NCBI GenBank assembly: GCA_902797435.1
Contig: CADBSV010000070.1
Coordinates: 1 to 35,339 of the forward strand
Source: an uncultured Bacteroidia bacterium
Lineage (GTDB): Bacteria; Bacteroidota; Bacteroidia; Bacteroidales; UBA932
Length of the DNA: 35,339 bases
Reading direction: 5' to 3'
Part shown: positions 8,338-15,562 of the stretch, in pieces
How the letters are laid out: the number at the start of each line of letters is the position of its first letter
Position numbering within the stretch: the stretch's first letter is position 1
Position numbers and translations under genes: made by a program
The notes under the pieces: generated by a model
Database searches by the model: none
The model's input: the letters and a program-made list of their open reading frames with translations, nothing else
What the model was told of the DNA's origin: nothing

Positions 8338-8346
8338 ACAAAGGTA
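8338..8346 (-). promoter_or_regulatory. Candidate -7 box (TACCTTTGT) for sppA
   Basis: On the minus strand TACCTTTGT matches TAnnTTTGY and ends 14 nt before the sppA ATG. No TTTG is seen at the expected -33 distance. It is divergent from the box at 8380-8388. Confidence 0.5.
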
Positions 8347-8379
8347 CTAAAAAGAATACTCCATGCATTTATTTTTTAG

Positions 8380-8388
8380 TATTTTTGC
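8380..8388 (+). promoter_or_regulatory. Candidate -7 box (TATTTTTGC) for the lipoprotein/TonB receptor operon
   Basis: TATTTTTGC matches TAnnTTTGY and lies 57 nt upstream of the lipoprotein ATG at 8446. No convincing -33 element is seen. Confidence 0.5.
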
Positions 8389-8445
8389 AACGATAACGGC
8401 AAAAAGCGTATCTGTATAGTAATGAGTTCCAATATTCAACGCAAT

Positions 8446-9732
8446 ATGAAAAAATCATCAATCATCGCCATGATCCTGCTCGCGGCAGCGGTCATCGGCA
8501 CCACATCCTGCGACAAAAAGGAGCAGGAAGAACCTGCTCTCAACACAGAGCAGCAGCAGAACAAAATAGATGAAACTGCAGCCGCCTTCATTGCAGAACT
8601 TGATCCGCAATACTGGCAGTCAACAGTGGAGACAATCCTTCCGGCGATGCGGTATCTCGTTAAAACCGACATTTCGGCCTTGGCAGACATCGAGCCTGTC
8701 ATTGAGGAAAAGACCACAGAAGGGAATACGGAAATAACAGAATCGACTGTTGACCTGTCCCTGATCCGCGGGCATTTTACTGCCGGCGAAGATGGCGTAA
8801 TTGTCGAGGAAAAAGGTGATTTTGACGATTTCGCGCTCTCTTTTGAGGCAGAGGAACACTCGTATGTCGCAAATATTTCCGTTGTCAACAGTAGCAAAAG
8901 GGTTTTTTTGGTAGGTATGAGTGAAGTGTCGCAAGCGGAATCTGGGGAAACGTCTCCGAGCAGGACCTGGAATGAGTATCTGATACTTCCATCCAAGGTT
9001 GTTGCCGATGTCGTGGCCGACGGCAGCAAACCGTTCTCCCTTGAGTTTGGGCTTACCTATAACGGCCCTGAATCATGGCCGGATGTACTTGCAGACATTG
9101 CAAGTCTTCAGATGAATGTTTCCCTTCTCGCCAAGGCTGGGGACTATGCCATTGACCTTTCCCAGCTCTCGTTCAAGGACGGTATCGCAGCCGAGAGGTT
9201 TACGATCAAGCGTTCCGGCAAGTCCCTCCTTGTTCTGGATGCAGATGTAACCGGTCTTGATGTCGATATGGATTCTGACGAGATTCCCGTCCGGTGTGAC
9301 AACGCCGACGTTGCTCTCGATGTCATGGGCGGTGTGCAGGTAAAAGGAAATCTCAAGGTTGGCGAGATACTCAAGCTCATCCCTGAACTCGATAAGTCTG
9401 AGCCTGCTACGGTGGAAGAGGCGCAGGCTCTGCTCAACAGCCTGGATCCGTTCTATGACCTTGACGTTTACTATGACGGAGGCAAAACATCCCAGGCCAG
9501 CGTAGCACTTATGGCCGTAGCGTATGGAGATGAAATTGAACCGGCTCCGGTGATCAACTTCAAGGACGGCACCAGTATGGCAGTTATGGAATTCTTCGCC
9601 CCCGATAAGTTCCCAAAGACCCTGGAAGCTTTCCAGCTGCTTGTGGGCAAGGTAAACGCCATTGCTCAGGAAATCGACAATGCTCTTTCCCATAAGGAGG
9701 GCGCGGAAGTCGTACCGGTAGAGCAGGGCTAA
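8446..9732 (+). CDS. Hypothetical lipoprotein, first gene of a TonB-receptor/DUF4249 operon
   Basis: The 428-residue protein starts with a lipoprotein signal peptide (MKKSSIIAMILLAAAVIGTTSC, Cys22 the likely lipidation site) followed by an acidic, Gln/Glu-rich linker to about residue 45. The rest is a mixed alpha/beta acidic sequence without transmembrane segments or motifs that I recognise. An ATG at 8422 is also in frame, but the signal peptide argues for 8446. The TonB-dependent receptor begins 6 bp after the stop, which suggests co-transcription and a shared role at the cell surface or in the periplasm. Its ligand and family remain unknown from sequence reading. Confidence 0.75.
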   Translation: MKKSSIIAMILLAAAVIGTTSCDKKEQEEPALNTEQQQNKIDETAAAFIAELDPQYWQSTVETILPAMRYLVKTDISALADIEPVIEEKTTEGNTEITESTVDLSLIRGHFTAGEDGVIVEEKGDFDDFALSFEAEEHSYVANISVVNSSKRVFLVGMSEVSQAESGETSPSRTWNEYLILPSKVVADVVADGSKPFSLEFGLTYNGPESWPDVLADIASLQMNVSLLAKAGDYAIDLSQLSFKDGIAAERFTIKRSGKSLLVLDADVTGLDVDMDSDEIPVRCDNADVALDVMGGVQVKGNLKVGEILKLIPELDKSEPATVEEAQALLNSLDPFYDLDVYYDGGKTSQASVALMAVAYGDEIEPAPVINFKDGTSMAVMEFFAPDKFPKTLEAFQLLVGKVNAIAQEIDNALSHKEGAEVVPVEQG

Positions 9733-9738
9733 TCTATA

Positions 9739-11733
9739 ATGAAATTCATCCGGCCTGCCCTCGTGCTTCTCTGCCTGTCGGCTTATGCAGAAGCCTTCGG
9801 GCAGGCCGTTCTTGTATCCGAGCATCTCGACAGTACCGTGCTCACATCCCGCAGGGCCGGTTCTCCTGTCATCAGGGACAGATCCGGCGTGGAAAGGGTA
9901 GATATCAGGGGGCTGGCCTCGATGCCTTCTCTTCTTGGAAACGCCGACCCGGTCCGTTTCCTTACTTCTCTGCCTGGAGTGGAAACCGGAAATGAACTCG
10001 ATGCGGGCCTGCACGTCCAGGGGAGCGAATCGTCTCACAGCGTGGTTATGATGCAGGGCGTGCCGGTGTATGGGGCCAAGCATCTGCTGGGATTGTTCTC
10101 GGTATTTACGCCATCTCATTTTTCGACCTTGCGCTTTTCGCAAAAGAGCTCCGATTCCGGCCGGCTCGGGGCAGAAGTGGATGTGCGTCTTCCTGAGGGC
10201 ATCCCCCGGGAAACGGAAGCGGACCTTTCTCTCGGCCTTGTGTCAGGACAGGGAACCGTAAGGTTTCCGATTGGAAAAAAGAGCGTTCTGTCTTTGTCGG
10301 GGAGGGGGTCGTTTATAAATCTTGTCTATAAGGATGCCATAAAGCTGGACGGAGAGCCGATTTCTTATGGTTTCCGTGACGGAAATCTTTCTTTCATTTC
10401 CAATCCGGGACCGGAAGATCACATAACCCTTAACTTTTATTCCGGTTCGGATGCCGGCTCTTATCATTCTGCCCCTACCTCACTCATGCTTGATTCCGAC
10501 TGGCGCAATACCCTCGCATCGGTTTCCTGGCGGCATAAGAGCGTTGAGCAGCAGCTGTTCTGGACTTCCTATGCCCTCGATCTGAATCTTTCTTTCAACA
10601 CGATGGGTGCCGGCATCCCGTCGGATATTTCTACGGCAGGTTACCGTATCGCCTGGAACGACGGCCGCTGGAATCTCTGCGCTGAAGCACTCTGGCATGA
10701 CGCCGTTCTGCAGTTCCCTTATCTGGACGGAGTCTATAGCGCCACTGCCGGGTCGGCAGAAAGGCAGACCGGTTTGGAGAGCACTCTCTCTGTAAGTTAT
10801 GAGAGGGATTTCACGGCAGATCTGTCGGCGGTGTTTTCCGCCAGGGGAAGCAGTTTTCTTGATCCGGAACGCAAGACACACTGGGATATGTCTCCGGACG
10901 TTACGCTCAGGTACAACATGCGCAGCAGCGGTCGTTTGGAGTTTTCGGCAGGTACCAGGGTACAGTATCTTTTTCAGACCGGCGTCACAAATCTCGGTTT
11001 TCCATGCGAATTCTGGTTCCTTTCCGGAAGACACTCTTCTCCTCAGCATTCCGCCTATGGAATCCTTTCCTATGCGAAGGGCTTTGGTTCGGAGGTGTAT
11101 GAGATAAAGGCAGACCTTTATTACAGGCATCTTACCGGACAGGTCGAGTACGTGGGTGACGTCTTTGATTTTGTGGGAGGTAATTACAGTCTGGACAACA
11201 GCATCATTCGCGGATGGGGACGCAATTTCGGCCTTTCGCTCATGCTTCACAAGCAGTCGGGCAATCTTACCGGATGGGTGTCATATAACCTGGGCCGTTC
11301 CCTGCGCAGTTTCGACGTTCCCGGATATGCCGGGGAATATCCTTCGAACCACGAACGTCTTCATGAATTGAACGTGGTTGCTTCGTGGAATGCCCGCAAT
11401 TGGTCTGCCGGACTTTCCATGGTTGCGGCAAGCGGTACTCCCTTTACCGCACCGGATGCTTTTTACGTTGTTTCTGGCAGAATCGTATCGCATTTCGGCG
11501 CCCATAATTCCAGCCGCCTCTCTCCATACTTCCGCACGGACCTCTCGCTTAACTGGTATTTCATCCGCACTTCTTCCCGCACGTTCGGCGCCAACTTTTC
11601 GGTTTACAATGCCACGATGCGCCAGAATGAGATTCTGTGCCGCCTGTTCACCAAAGAGGGAACATTCGCGTACAGGCCTCTCACCCTGGGTTTCAGCATC
11701 CTTCCGTCCCTGAGTCTGTTTTATCGTTTATGA
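9739..11733 (+). CDS. TonB-dependent outer membrane receptor (DUF4249-associated type)
   Basis: The 664-residue product has a signal peptide (cleaved near AFGQA, residue 23). A plug domain follows, with a conserved-looking stretch from LLGNADPVRFLTSLPGV to GLHVQGSESSHSVVMMQGVPVYGAKHLLGLFSVF, and then a long beta-barrel rich in aromatic residues. The C-terminus ends in a strand with aromatic residues (LSLFYRL). The carboxypeptidase-regulatory-like N-terminal domain found in many Bacteroidota receptors of this sort is absent; the mature protein starts almost directly at the plug. Energy would come from TonB-ExbBD encoded elsewhere. The DUF4249 lipoprotein gene overlaps its end (ATGA), an established pairing in the phylum; the substrate is unknown. 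Confidence 0.85.
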   Translation: MKFIRPALVLLCLSAYAEAFGQAVLVSEHLDSTVLTSRRAGSPVIRDRSGVERVDIRGLASMPSLLGNADPVRFLTSLPGVETGNELDAGLHVQGSESSHSVVMMQGVPVYGAKHLLGLFSVFTPSHFSTLRFSQKSSDSGRLGAEVDVRLPEGIPRETEADLSLGLVSGQGTVRFPIGKKSVLSLSGRGSFINLVYKDAIKLDGEPISYGFRDGNLSFISNPGPEDHITLNFYSGSDAGSYHSAPTSLMLDSDWRNTLASVSWRHKSVEQQLFWTSYALDLNLSFNTMGAGIPSDISTAGYRIAWNDGRWNLCAEALWHDAVLQFPYLDGVYSATAGSAERQTGLESTLSVSYERDFTADLSAVFSARGSSFLDPERKTHWDMSPDVTLRYNMRSSGRLEFSAGTRVQYLFQTGVTNLGFPCEFWFLSGRHSSPQHSAYGILSYAKGFGSEVYEIKADLYYRHLTGQVEYVGDVFDFVGGNYSLDNSIIRGWGRNFGLSLMLHKQSGNLTGWVSYNLGRSLRSFDVPGYAGEYPSNHERLHELNVVASWNARNWSAGLSMVAASGTPFTAPDAFYVVSGRIVSHFGAHNSSRLSPYFRTDLSLNWYFIRTSSRTFGANFSVYNATMRQNEILCRLFTKEGTFAYRPLTLGFSILPSLSLFYRL

Positions 11734-12584
11734 AAGCTCGCTGTCACATAATTGTCCTGCTCACCATGTGTTTGATTTCCTGCAGCAAAGACCCCGGCGG
11801 GTCTTCGGCCGGCCCGCTTGTCGTGGAAGGGTGGATCGAGTCGGGAGAGTTCCCCGTGGTGATGGTAACCACTCCGGTAGTTCCAAGCGAGGAGTACCAG
11901 AGCATTGACGACCAGGCCGGGCATATTGTCCGCTGGGCAAGGGTGAGCGTTTCCGACGGAGACGAAACCATACTGCTGACCGGGATGTACAATCGTTATT
12001 ATTTCCCTCCTTTCATATATACGACAAACCGCATGCGTGGTAAGGAAGGGAAGACATACACCCTGGAGGTTGAATATGGCGGCCGGGTAGCCACAGCTGT
12101 GACAACCATTCCGGCCCGGGTCGCACTTGACAGGATAGATGTCATCCCGGATGAAGGCGGGAGCGGAGAATACTGCCTCAGGGGTGTGTTCAGCGATCCT
12201 CCGGAGGAAAAGAATTACTACAGGCTGTTTGTCAAGGCCCAGGGAAGGGACAGCACCTTTGTCCCGTCTTTTCTCGGCGTATTCGATGACGAAAATATCT
12301 CCCGGCCGGCCTCGCATGAAATAATGAGGGGGTCGAGCATAACCAATGAGGATTCATGGGACTGGAACCCTGCACTTTTCGAAGCCGGCAGGAAGGTGTC
12401 CATAAAATTCTGCACGATAGACGCCGAGAGTTACCGCTATTGGACGAGTTTCGAGAAAGTATCCGCCCTCTCCATCCTTCCTATGTTCTCCGCAGCGTAC
12501 AATCCGCAGTACAACGTAGAAGGAGCAATGGGCTATTGGTGCGGCTACGGGCTCTCCGAATATGAGATAATACCGGGGGAGTAG
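11730..12584 (+). CDS. DUF4249 domain-containing lipoprotein
   Basis: This 284-residue protein has a short lipoprotein signal peptide with lipobox LISC (Cys18). It continues with the DUF4249 opening LVVEGWIESGEFPVVMVT and strand-rich segments (ARVSVSDGDETILL, KTYTLEVEYGG). It ends with EGAMGYWCGYGLSEYEI, a typical conserved C-terminal block of the family. DUF4249 proteins are encoded next to TonB-dependent receptors and are thought, by analogy with SusD-type partners, to be surface or periplasmic accessory lipoproteins; no biochemical role is established to my knowledge. The ATG overlaps the receptor's stop (ATGA). No hairpin with a T-run on the plus strand follows directly. Confidence 0.85.
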   Translation: MKARCHIIVLLTMCLISCSKDPGGSSAGPLVVEGWIESGEFPVVMVTTPVVPSEEYQSIDDQAGHIVRWARVSVSDGDETILLTGMYNRYYFPPFIYTTNRMRGKEGKTYTLEVEYGGRVATAVTTIPARVALDRIDVIPDEGGSGEYCLRGVFSDPPEEKNYYRLFVKAQGRDSTFVPSFLGVFDDENISRPASHEIMRGSSITNEDSWDWNPALFEAGRKVSIKFCTIDAESYRYWTSFEKVSALSILPMFSAAYNPQYNVEGAMGYWCGYGLSEYEIIPGE

Positions 12585-12590
12585 TGCGTG

Positions 12591-12634
12591 TAAAAAGACA
12601 AATGAGACCGGCTGAATTATCAGTCGGTCTCATT
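12591..12634 (-). terminator. Terminator of tRNA-Phe (minus strand), perhaps bidirectional
   Basis: A 15-bp stem (12601-12615 with 12620-12634, one G-T pair) with an ATTA loop is followed on the minus strand by a T-rich tract (12600-12591). It ends tRNA-Phe transcription. It could also stop transcription from the DUF4249 operon, but no T-run follows on that side. Confidence 0.8.
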
Positions 12635-12637
12635 ATG

Positions 12638-12710
12638 TGGTGCTGGCAGGAGTTGAACCGGCGACACATGGATTTTCAGTCCATTGCTCTACCACCTGAG
12701 CTACAGCACC
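12638..12710 (-). tRNA. tRNA-Phe (anticodon GAA)
   Basis: On the minus strand the 73-nt cloverleaf has a 7-bp acceptor stem (GGTGCTG with CAGCACC), a D arm with AGCTCAGGTGGTAGAGC, and an anticodon stem/loop ATGGA-CTGAAAA-TCCAT with anticodon GAA. The T arm is CCGGTTCAACTCCTG and the discriminator base is A. CCA is not encoded (the following bases are CAT), so it must be added by the CCA-adding enzyme. Confidence 0.97.
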
Positions 12711-12721
12711 GTTTTGGGTTT

Positions 12722-12753
12722 GCAAAGATAGGCATTTTCGGACAATCTGCAAA
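12722..12753 (-). promoter_or_regulatory. Promoter of tRNA-Phe with full -33/-7 elements
   Basis: On the minus strand TTTG (12753-12750) and TATCTTTGC (12730-12722) are separated by 19 bp. This is an excellent match to the Bacteroidota TTTG-N19-TAnnTTTG promoter, and the -7 box ends 11 nt before the tRNA 5' end. Confidence 0.8.
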
Positions 12754-12774
12754 TTATTTTTAAAAAATAATGCA

Positions 12775-12810
12775 ACTATGGCCCCTGACTTCACAGCGAG
12801 GGGCCATAGT
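12775..12810. other. Perfect 12-bp inverted repeat in intergenic space, role unknown
   Basis: ACTATGGCCCCT (12775-12786) and AGGGGCCATAGT (12799-12810) form a perfect 12-bp stem with a 12-nt loop. On the plus strand a short T-run (12818-12822) begins 7 nt after the stem; on the minus strand a T-rich stretch lies further away. It may be a terminator of the DUF4249 transcript or of an unannotated RNA. No coding sequence is seen here, and nothing else is recognised between it and about 12929. Confidence 0.6.
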
Positions 12811-12929
12811 ACTGAAGTTTTTCTTGTGTAGTTTAAGTACTTTATCTAAATAACTCTTTTGTTACTTATATCCTTCTCTTATCTTTCGTAAGCAAAATTA
12901 GGGAGTTTGTACGTCTGTTCCTTCAAAAA

Positions 12930-13039
12930 GTGACAGTGACGTACGATAAGTGACAAAATAGGTGAATTAGTGACAAAAACGCTTATTTTGTGACAAAATG
13001 AATATAATTTGTATATTTGTCACAGCTAAAATTGTGACG
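12930..13039 (+). promoter_or_regulatory. Operator-like array: GTGACA sites at exact 20-bp spacing upstream of the LytTR gene
   Basis: GTGACA occurs at 12930, 12950, 12970 and 12990, an exact 20-bp phase, and the last three copies continue as GTGACAAAA. An additional GTGACG overlaps at 12936. A core in inverted orientation (GTCAC, 13019-13023) overlaps the end of the -7 box, and another GTGAC (13034-13038) lies just before the ATG. The 12990 copy sits inside the 15-bp palindrome ATTTTGT-G-ACAAAAT (12985-12999). A spacing of about two helical turns places all sites on one DNA face, as for the direct repeats bound by LytTR domains. Autoregulation by the downstream gene is inferred. Confidence 0.75.
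12987..13020 (+). promoter_or_regulatory. Promoter of the LytTR regulator gene
   Basis: TTTG (12987-12990) and TATATTTGT (13012-13020) are separated by 21 bp and match the Bacteroidota promoter. The -33 box overlaps the fourth GTGACA repeat and the -7 box overlaps the inverted GTCAC copy, so bound protein would affect initiation directly. Confidence 0.7.
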
Positions 13040-13041
13040 AA

Positions 13042-13851
13042 ATGCGCGATATTCCAAAGATTTTCTTCGGTTGGCCGTCTGTAGTTCTGCATATGACCAT
13101 CCCCCCGGTGTTCTTTCTTGCGTTCGCTATTGTCTATAATCCATTCGGGATCGTCGAGTTCCTTGACATGGGGAGGGGTTTGTCCGCGTTCAACCTGTCA
13201 ATTATTTTTGCAATCGCGCTTGTGTCGCTGATGATTACTCGCATAGGCTTTCATTTCTTTGCCAGGGCGAAGCATTTTCCCTGGCTCGTGTATATCAGCT
13301 GGTGCCTGGGGGAAATGCTGGTCATATCTCTTTTCGTGGCTTTGTACGTGTCCCTTATGTCCAGGGGAGTTTATCCGTACTTTGAAGCGCTTTTCCGTTT
13401 TTCCCTTGGAGACACGATGCTCATACTTATCTATCCGTATGCGATTCTCACTTTGTCCTATGCGATTTCGGCGACCTCGGGCGAAACGGGTGATGAAGCC
13501 GCGGATAATGAGAGTCTGATACGTTTTTATGATGTTTACAAGAAACCGAAGCTTCTTATCGCAGTCAGCGCGATTCTGTATATAAAGGCGGATGAGAACT
13601 ATATGAACATCTGGTACACAGACAACGGCAGGCCGGTAAAATTCTCCCTGAGGGCCCCTATGAACTCCATCGAGGAGAGCTGCATCAGACACGGTCTGGT
13701 GCGTTGCCAGCGCTCGTATTTCATAAATCCGGCCCATGTGACCATACTCCGCAAGGAGAACGGCTGGATATATGCCGACCTCGACATGGAAGGACTTCCG
13801 AGTATTCCGGTCTCCAAGCGTTATTACGACGCTCTGTCCAGCCTTTTATAA
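13042..13851 (+). CDS. Membrane-anchored LytTR-domain transcriptional regulator
   Basis: The 269-residue protein has four predicted membrane spans (about residues 10-32, 50-67, 80-106 and 120-142), an acidic linker (146-160) and a C-terminal LytTR DNA-binding domain (about 168-269). The domain shows ILYIKADENYMNIWYTDNG, then the block around LVRCQRSYFINPAHV and the ending IPVSKRYYDAL, which are the standard LytTR landmarks. No receiver domain is present and no histidine kinase gene is adjacent, so it is probably a one-component membrane sensor/regulator. The ATG follows a good promoter by 21 nt, and the promoter region holds a phased array of GTGACA sites, which suggests autoregulation. The signal sensed by the membrane part is unknown. 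Confidence 0.88.
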   Translation: MRDIPKIFFGWPSVVLHMTIPPVFFLAFAIVYNPFGIVEFLDMGRGLSAFNLSIIFAIALVSLMITRIGFHFFARAKHFPWLVYISWCLGEMLVISLFVALYVSLMSRGVYPYFEALFRFSLGDTMLILIYPYAILTLSYAISATSGETGDEAADNESLIRFYDVYKKPKLLIAVSAILYIKADENYMNIWYTDNGRPVKFSLRAPMNSIEESCIRHGLVRCQRSYFINPAHVTILRKENGWIYADLDMEGLPSIPVSKRYYDALSSLL

Positions 13852-13868
13852 TAAGTTGAGAACGGTCC

Positions 13869-13888
13869 GCCCCGCCATGTGCCGGGGC
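13869..13888 (+). other. GC-rich hairpin after the LytTR gene
   Basis: GCCCCG (13869-13874) and CGGGGC (13883-13888) enclose an 8-nt loop, 18 nt after the LytTR stop codon. No T-tract follows, so a terminator role is only possible, not shown. Confidence 0.35.
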
Positions 13889-13963
13889 CCGCTTTGAATC
13901 CGGGACTTTCCTGAAAAACTGCGGTTCTGTGCGGTAAAATTAGGTTTTTTCAAAAAAAAAGCA

Positions 13964-13972
13964 TACATTTGT
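13964..13972 (+). promoter_or_regulatory. -7 box (TACATTTGT) for the 158-aa gene / gcv operon
   Basis: TACATTTGT matches TAnnTTTGY and ends 6 nt before the ATG at 13979; a T/A-rich tract precedes it and no TTG is seen at the -33 position. The transcript would be nearly leaderless, leaving no room for a glycine riboswitch. Confidence 0.6.
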
Positions 13973-13978
13973 TGTGAT

Positions 13979-14455
13979 ATGGCCGAAATGGAGCAAACCG
14001 CTGTTTATCCTCTCGATCCTGAAAAGGTCTATTTGTCCATGGATGAGCTCACGCTCGACACGGACGAAGGGCCCCTTACTCTCAAGATGGGGGTCTGGAT
14101 TAATTTCGATCCGGTGCGCATCCATAAAATGATAGTCCGTGAAAAGACATTGAAGGTCGATGAATTCGAAGTCCTGAATCCGCTTGTGAGTAAACTCCGC
14201 CGTGCGGACCCCGAGTACTACAAGCGCTTCACCGGGCTCAAACTTATCATCGACTATCCCGGATACAGCAGCGGAATCATGGCCAAGATACCTTTCGAAA
14301 ACGATCCTGTGGGCTTCTACAAGTGGTGGCGCAAAGGCAAGCACGAAGACAAGGTTTACCTCTCTCTGCCGCGGCAGGTGCAACTCTTCCAGAAAGTTGC
14401 GCTTATGGATCCCAAGATGATTCTAAAAAAAGATCTCGAAATTCTTCGGGGCTGA
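13979..14455 (+). CDS. Conserved-looking hypothetical protein, first gene of the gcv unit
   Basis: I do not recognise this 158-residue protein. It is soluble by appearance, with no signal peptide or membrane segment. An acidic N-terminal half contains LTLDTDEGPLTLKMGVWINFDPVRIHKMI, and the central region has EYYKRFTGLKLIIDYPGY. A basic, aromatic segment (FYKWWRKGKHEDKVYLSLPRQ split over residues 111-131) precedes a helical end. The start is the ATG immediately behind a -7 box. gcvT begins 2 bp after its TGA, so it is almost certainly co-transcribed with the glycine cleavage genes; a role linked to glycine or one-carbon metabolism is conceivable only from context. Confidence 0.65.
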   Translation: MAEMEQTAVYPLDPEKVYLSMDELTLDTDEGPLTLKMGVWINFDPVRIHKMIVREKTLKVDEFEVLNPLVSKLRRADPEYYKRFTGLKLIIDYPGYSSGIMAKIPFENDPVGFYKWWRKGKHEDKVYLSLPRQVQLFQKVALMDPKMILKKDLEILRG

Positions 14456-14457
14456 AT

Positions 14458-15558
14458 ATGGAAGCACAGCTTAAAACCACATGCCTGTACCCTGAGCACG
14501 TTGCCCTGGGTGCAAAGATGAGCCCGTTCGCAGGGTTCATGATGCCTATCCAGTACACTAACATTACCGATGAACATAACGCAGTAAGGCATCGCTGCGG
14601 CGTATTCGACGTGTCCCACATGGGCGAAATCTTCGTCTCGGGCCCGGATGCGGAAAAATTTGTCAATCACATTTTCTGCGGTGATGTTACGCCTCTTGTT
14701 CCCGGGCAGTGCATCTATGGAATGATGCTCTATCCCGACGGCGGCACTGTTGACGACCTTCTGGTTTACAAGGAATACCGTCCCGATCATTATCTGCTCG
14801 TAGTCAATGCCGCGAATGTGGACAAGGATTACGACTGGATAAAGGAGAACAGCGATGGGTTTGTCGTGAATATCAAAAACGATTCCCCATCCTGGGGCCA
14901 GCTTGCCGTGCAGGGGCCGCAGTCCGAACAAATCCTCGGCAAGGTTCTCGGTTCCGACCTTTCCGGTATTGAGTTCTATCATTTTGCCGATATCCTTCTC
15001 TATGGAAAGAGGGCGATAGTAAGCCGTACCGGGTACACCGGAGAAGACGGATTTGAGGTTTATGCCGCTCCGGAGGCCATAGTGGACCTTTGGAAAGCTC
15101 TCCTTGCCGCCGGGGTTGTTCCCTGCGGACTGGGATGCCGCGACACCCTCCGCTTCGAGGCCGGACTTCCCCTTTATGGGGATGAACTTTCGGCCGACAT
15201 CTCTCCAGTCGTGGCGGGGTTCGGCATGTTCTGCAAGCTCGACAAGCCGGAGTTCATCGGCAAGGAAGCCATCGCCAGGCAGAAGGCCGAAGGTACTGCC
15301 AAAAAGCTTGTGGGTATAGAGATTGCCGACAGGGCGGTGCCCCGTGCGGGTTATCCCGTACTTCGTGAAGACGGCAGCCAGGCGGGTGTCGTAACTACCG
15401 GATACCACTCCATATCCCTGGACAAGAGCATCTGTTTCGCCCTTGTGGACAGGTCGGATGGGGCATTGGGGAACACGCTCTACATCCAGATTCACCGCAA
15501 GGTTTTCCCCGGAACCGTTGTCAAGAAAAGATTCTATCAGACTAACTACAAAAAATAA
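14458..15558 (+). CDS. gcvT: Aminomethyltransferase, T-protein of the glycine cleavage system
   Basis: The 366-residue protein transfers the methylene group from aminomethyl-lipoyl H-protein to tetrahydrofolate and releases ammonia. It shows the GcvT features: HxALGAKMSPFAGFMMPIQY near the N-terminus, HRCGVFDVSHMGEI (46-58), and the GTVDDLLVY motif (97-105) holding the conserved catalytic Asp. RTGYTGEDGFEVY and the GLGCRDTLRFEAGLPLYG block follow. The length is normal for the family. The chosen ATG lies 2 bp after the upstream stop, and gcvH follows after 4 bp, so the gene is within one operon containing the whole pathway. Confidence 0.97.
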   Translation: MEAQLKTTCLYPEHVALGAKMSPFAGFMMPIQYTNITDEHNAVRHRCGVFDVSHMGEIFVSGPDAEKFVNHIFCGDVTPLVPGQCIYGMMLYPDGGTVDDLLVYKEYRPDHYLLVVNAANVDKDYDWIKENSDGFVVNIKNDSPSWGQLAVQGPQSEQILGKVLGSDLSGIEFYHFADILLYGKRAIVSRTGYTGEDGFEVYAAPEAIVDLWKALLAAGVVPCGLGCRDTLRFEAGLPLYGDELSADISPVVAGFGMFCKLDKPEFIGKEAIARQKAEGTAKKLVGIEIADRAVPRAGYPVLREDGSQAGVVTTGYHSISLDKSICFALVDRSDGALGNTLYIQIHRKVFPGTVVKKRFYQTNYKK

Positions 15559-15562
15559 CACT

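Noticed and set aside
12930-12996. GTGACA repeats as a small CRISPR array
   Set aside because: The repeat core is 6-9 bp at a 20-bp period, far too short for repeat and spacer units, and no cas genes are nearby. Position over the promoter favours an operator.
13852-13978. Glycine riboswitch before the gcv operon
   Set aside because: The -7 box ends 6 nt before the first ATG, so this stretch would not be in the gcv transcript, and no glycine aptamer-like core was seen.
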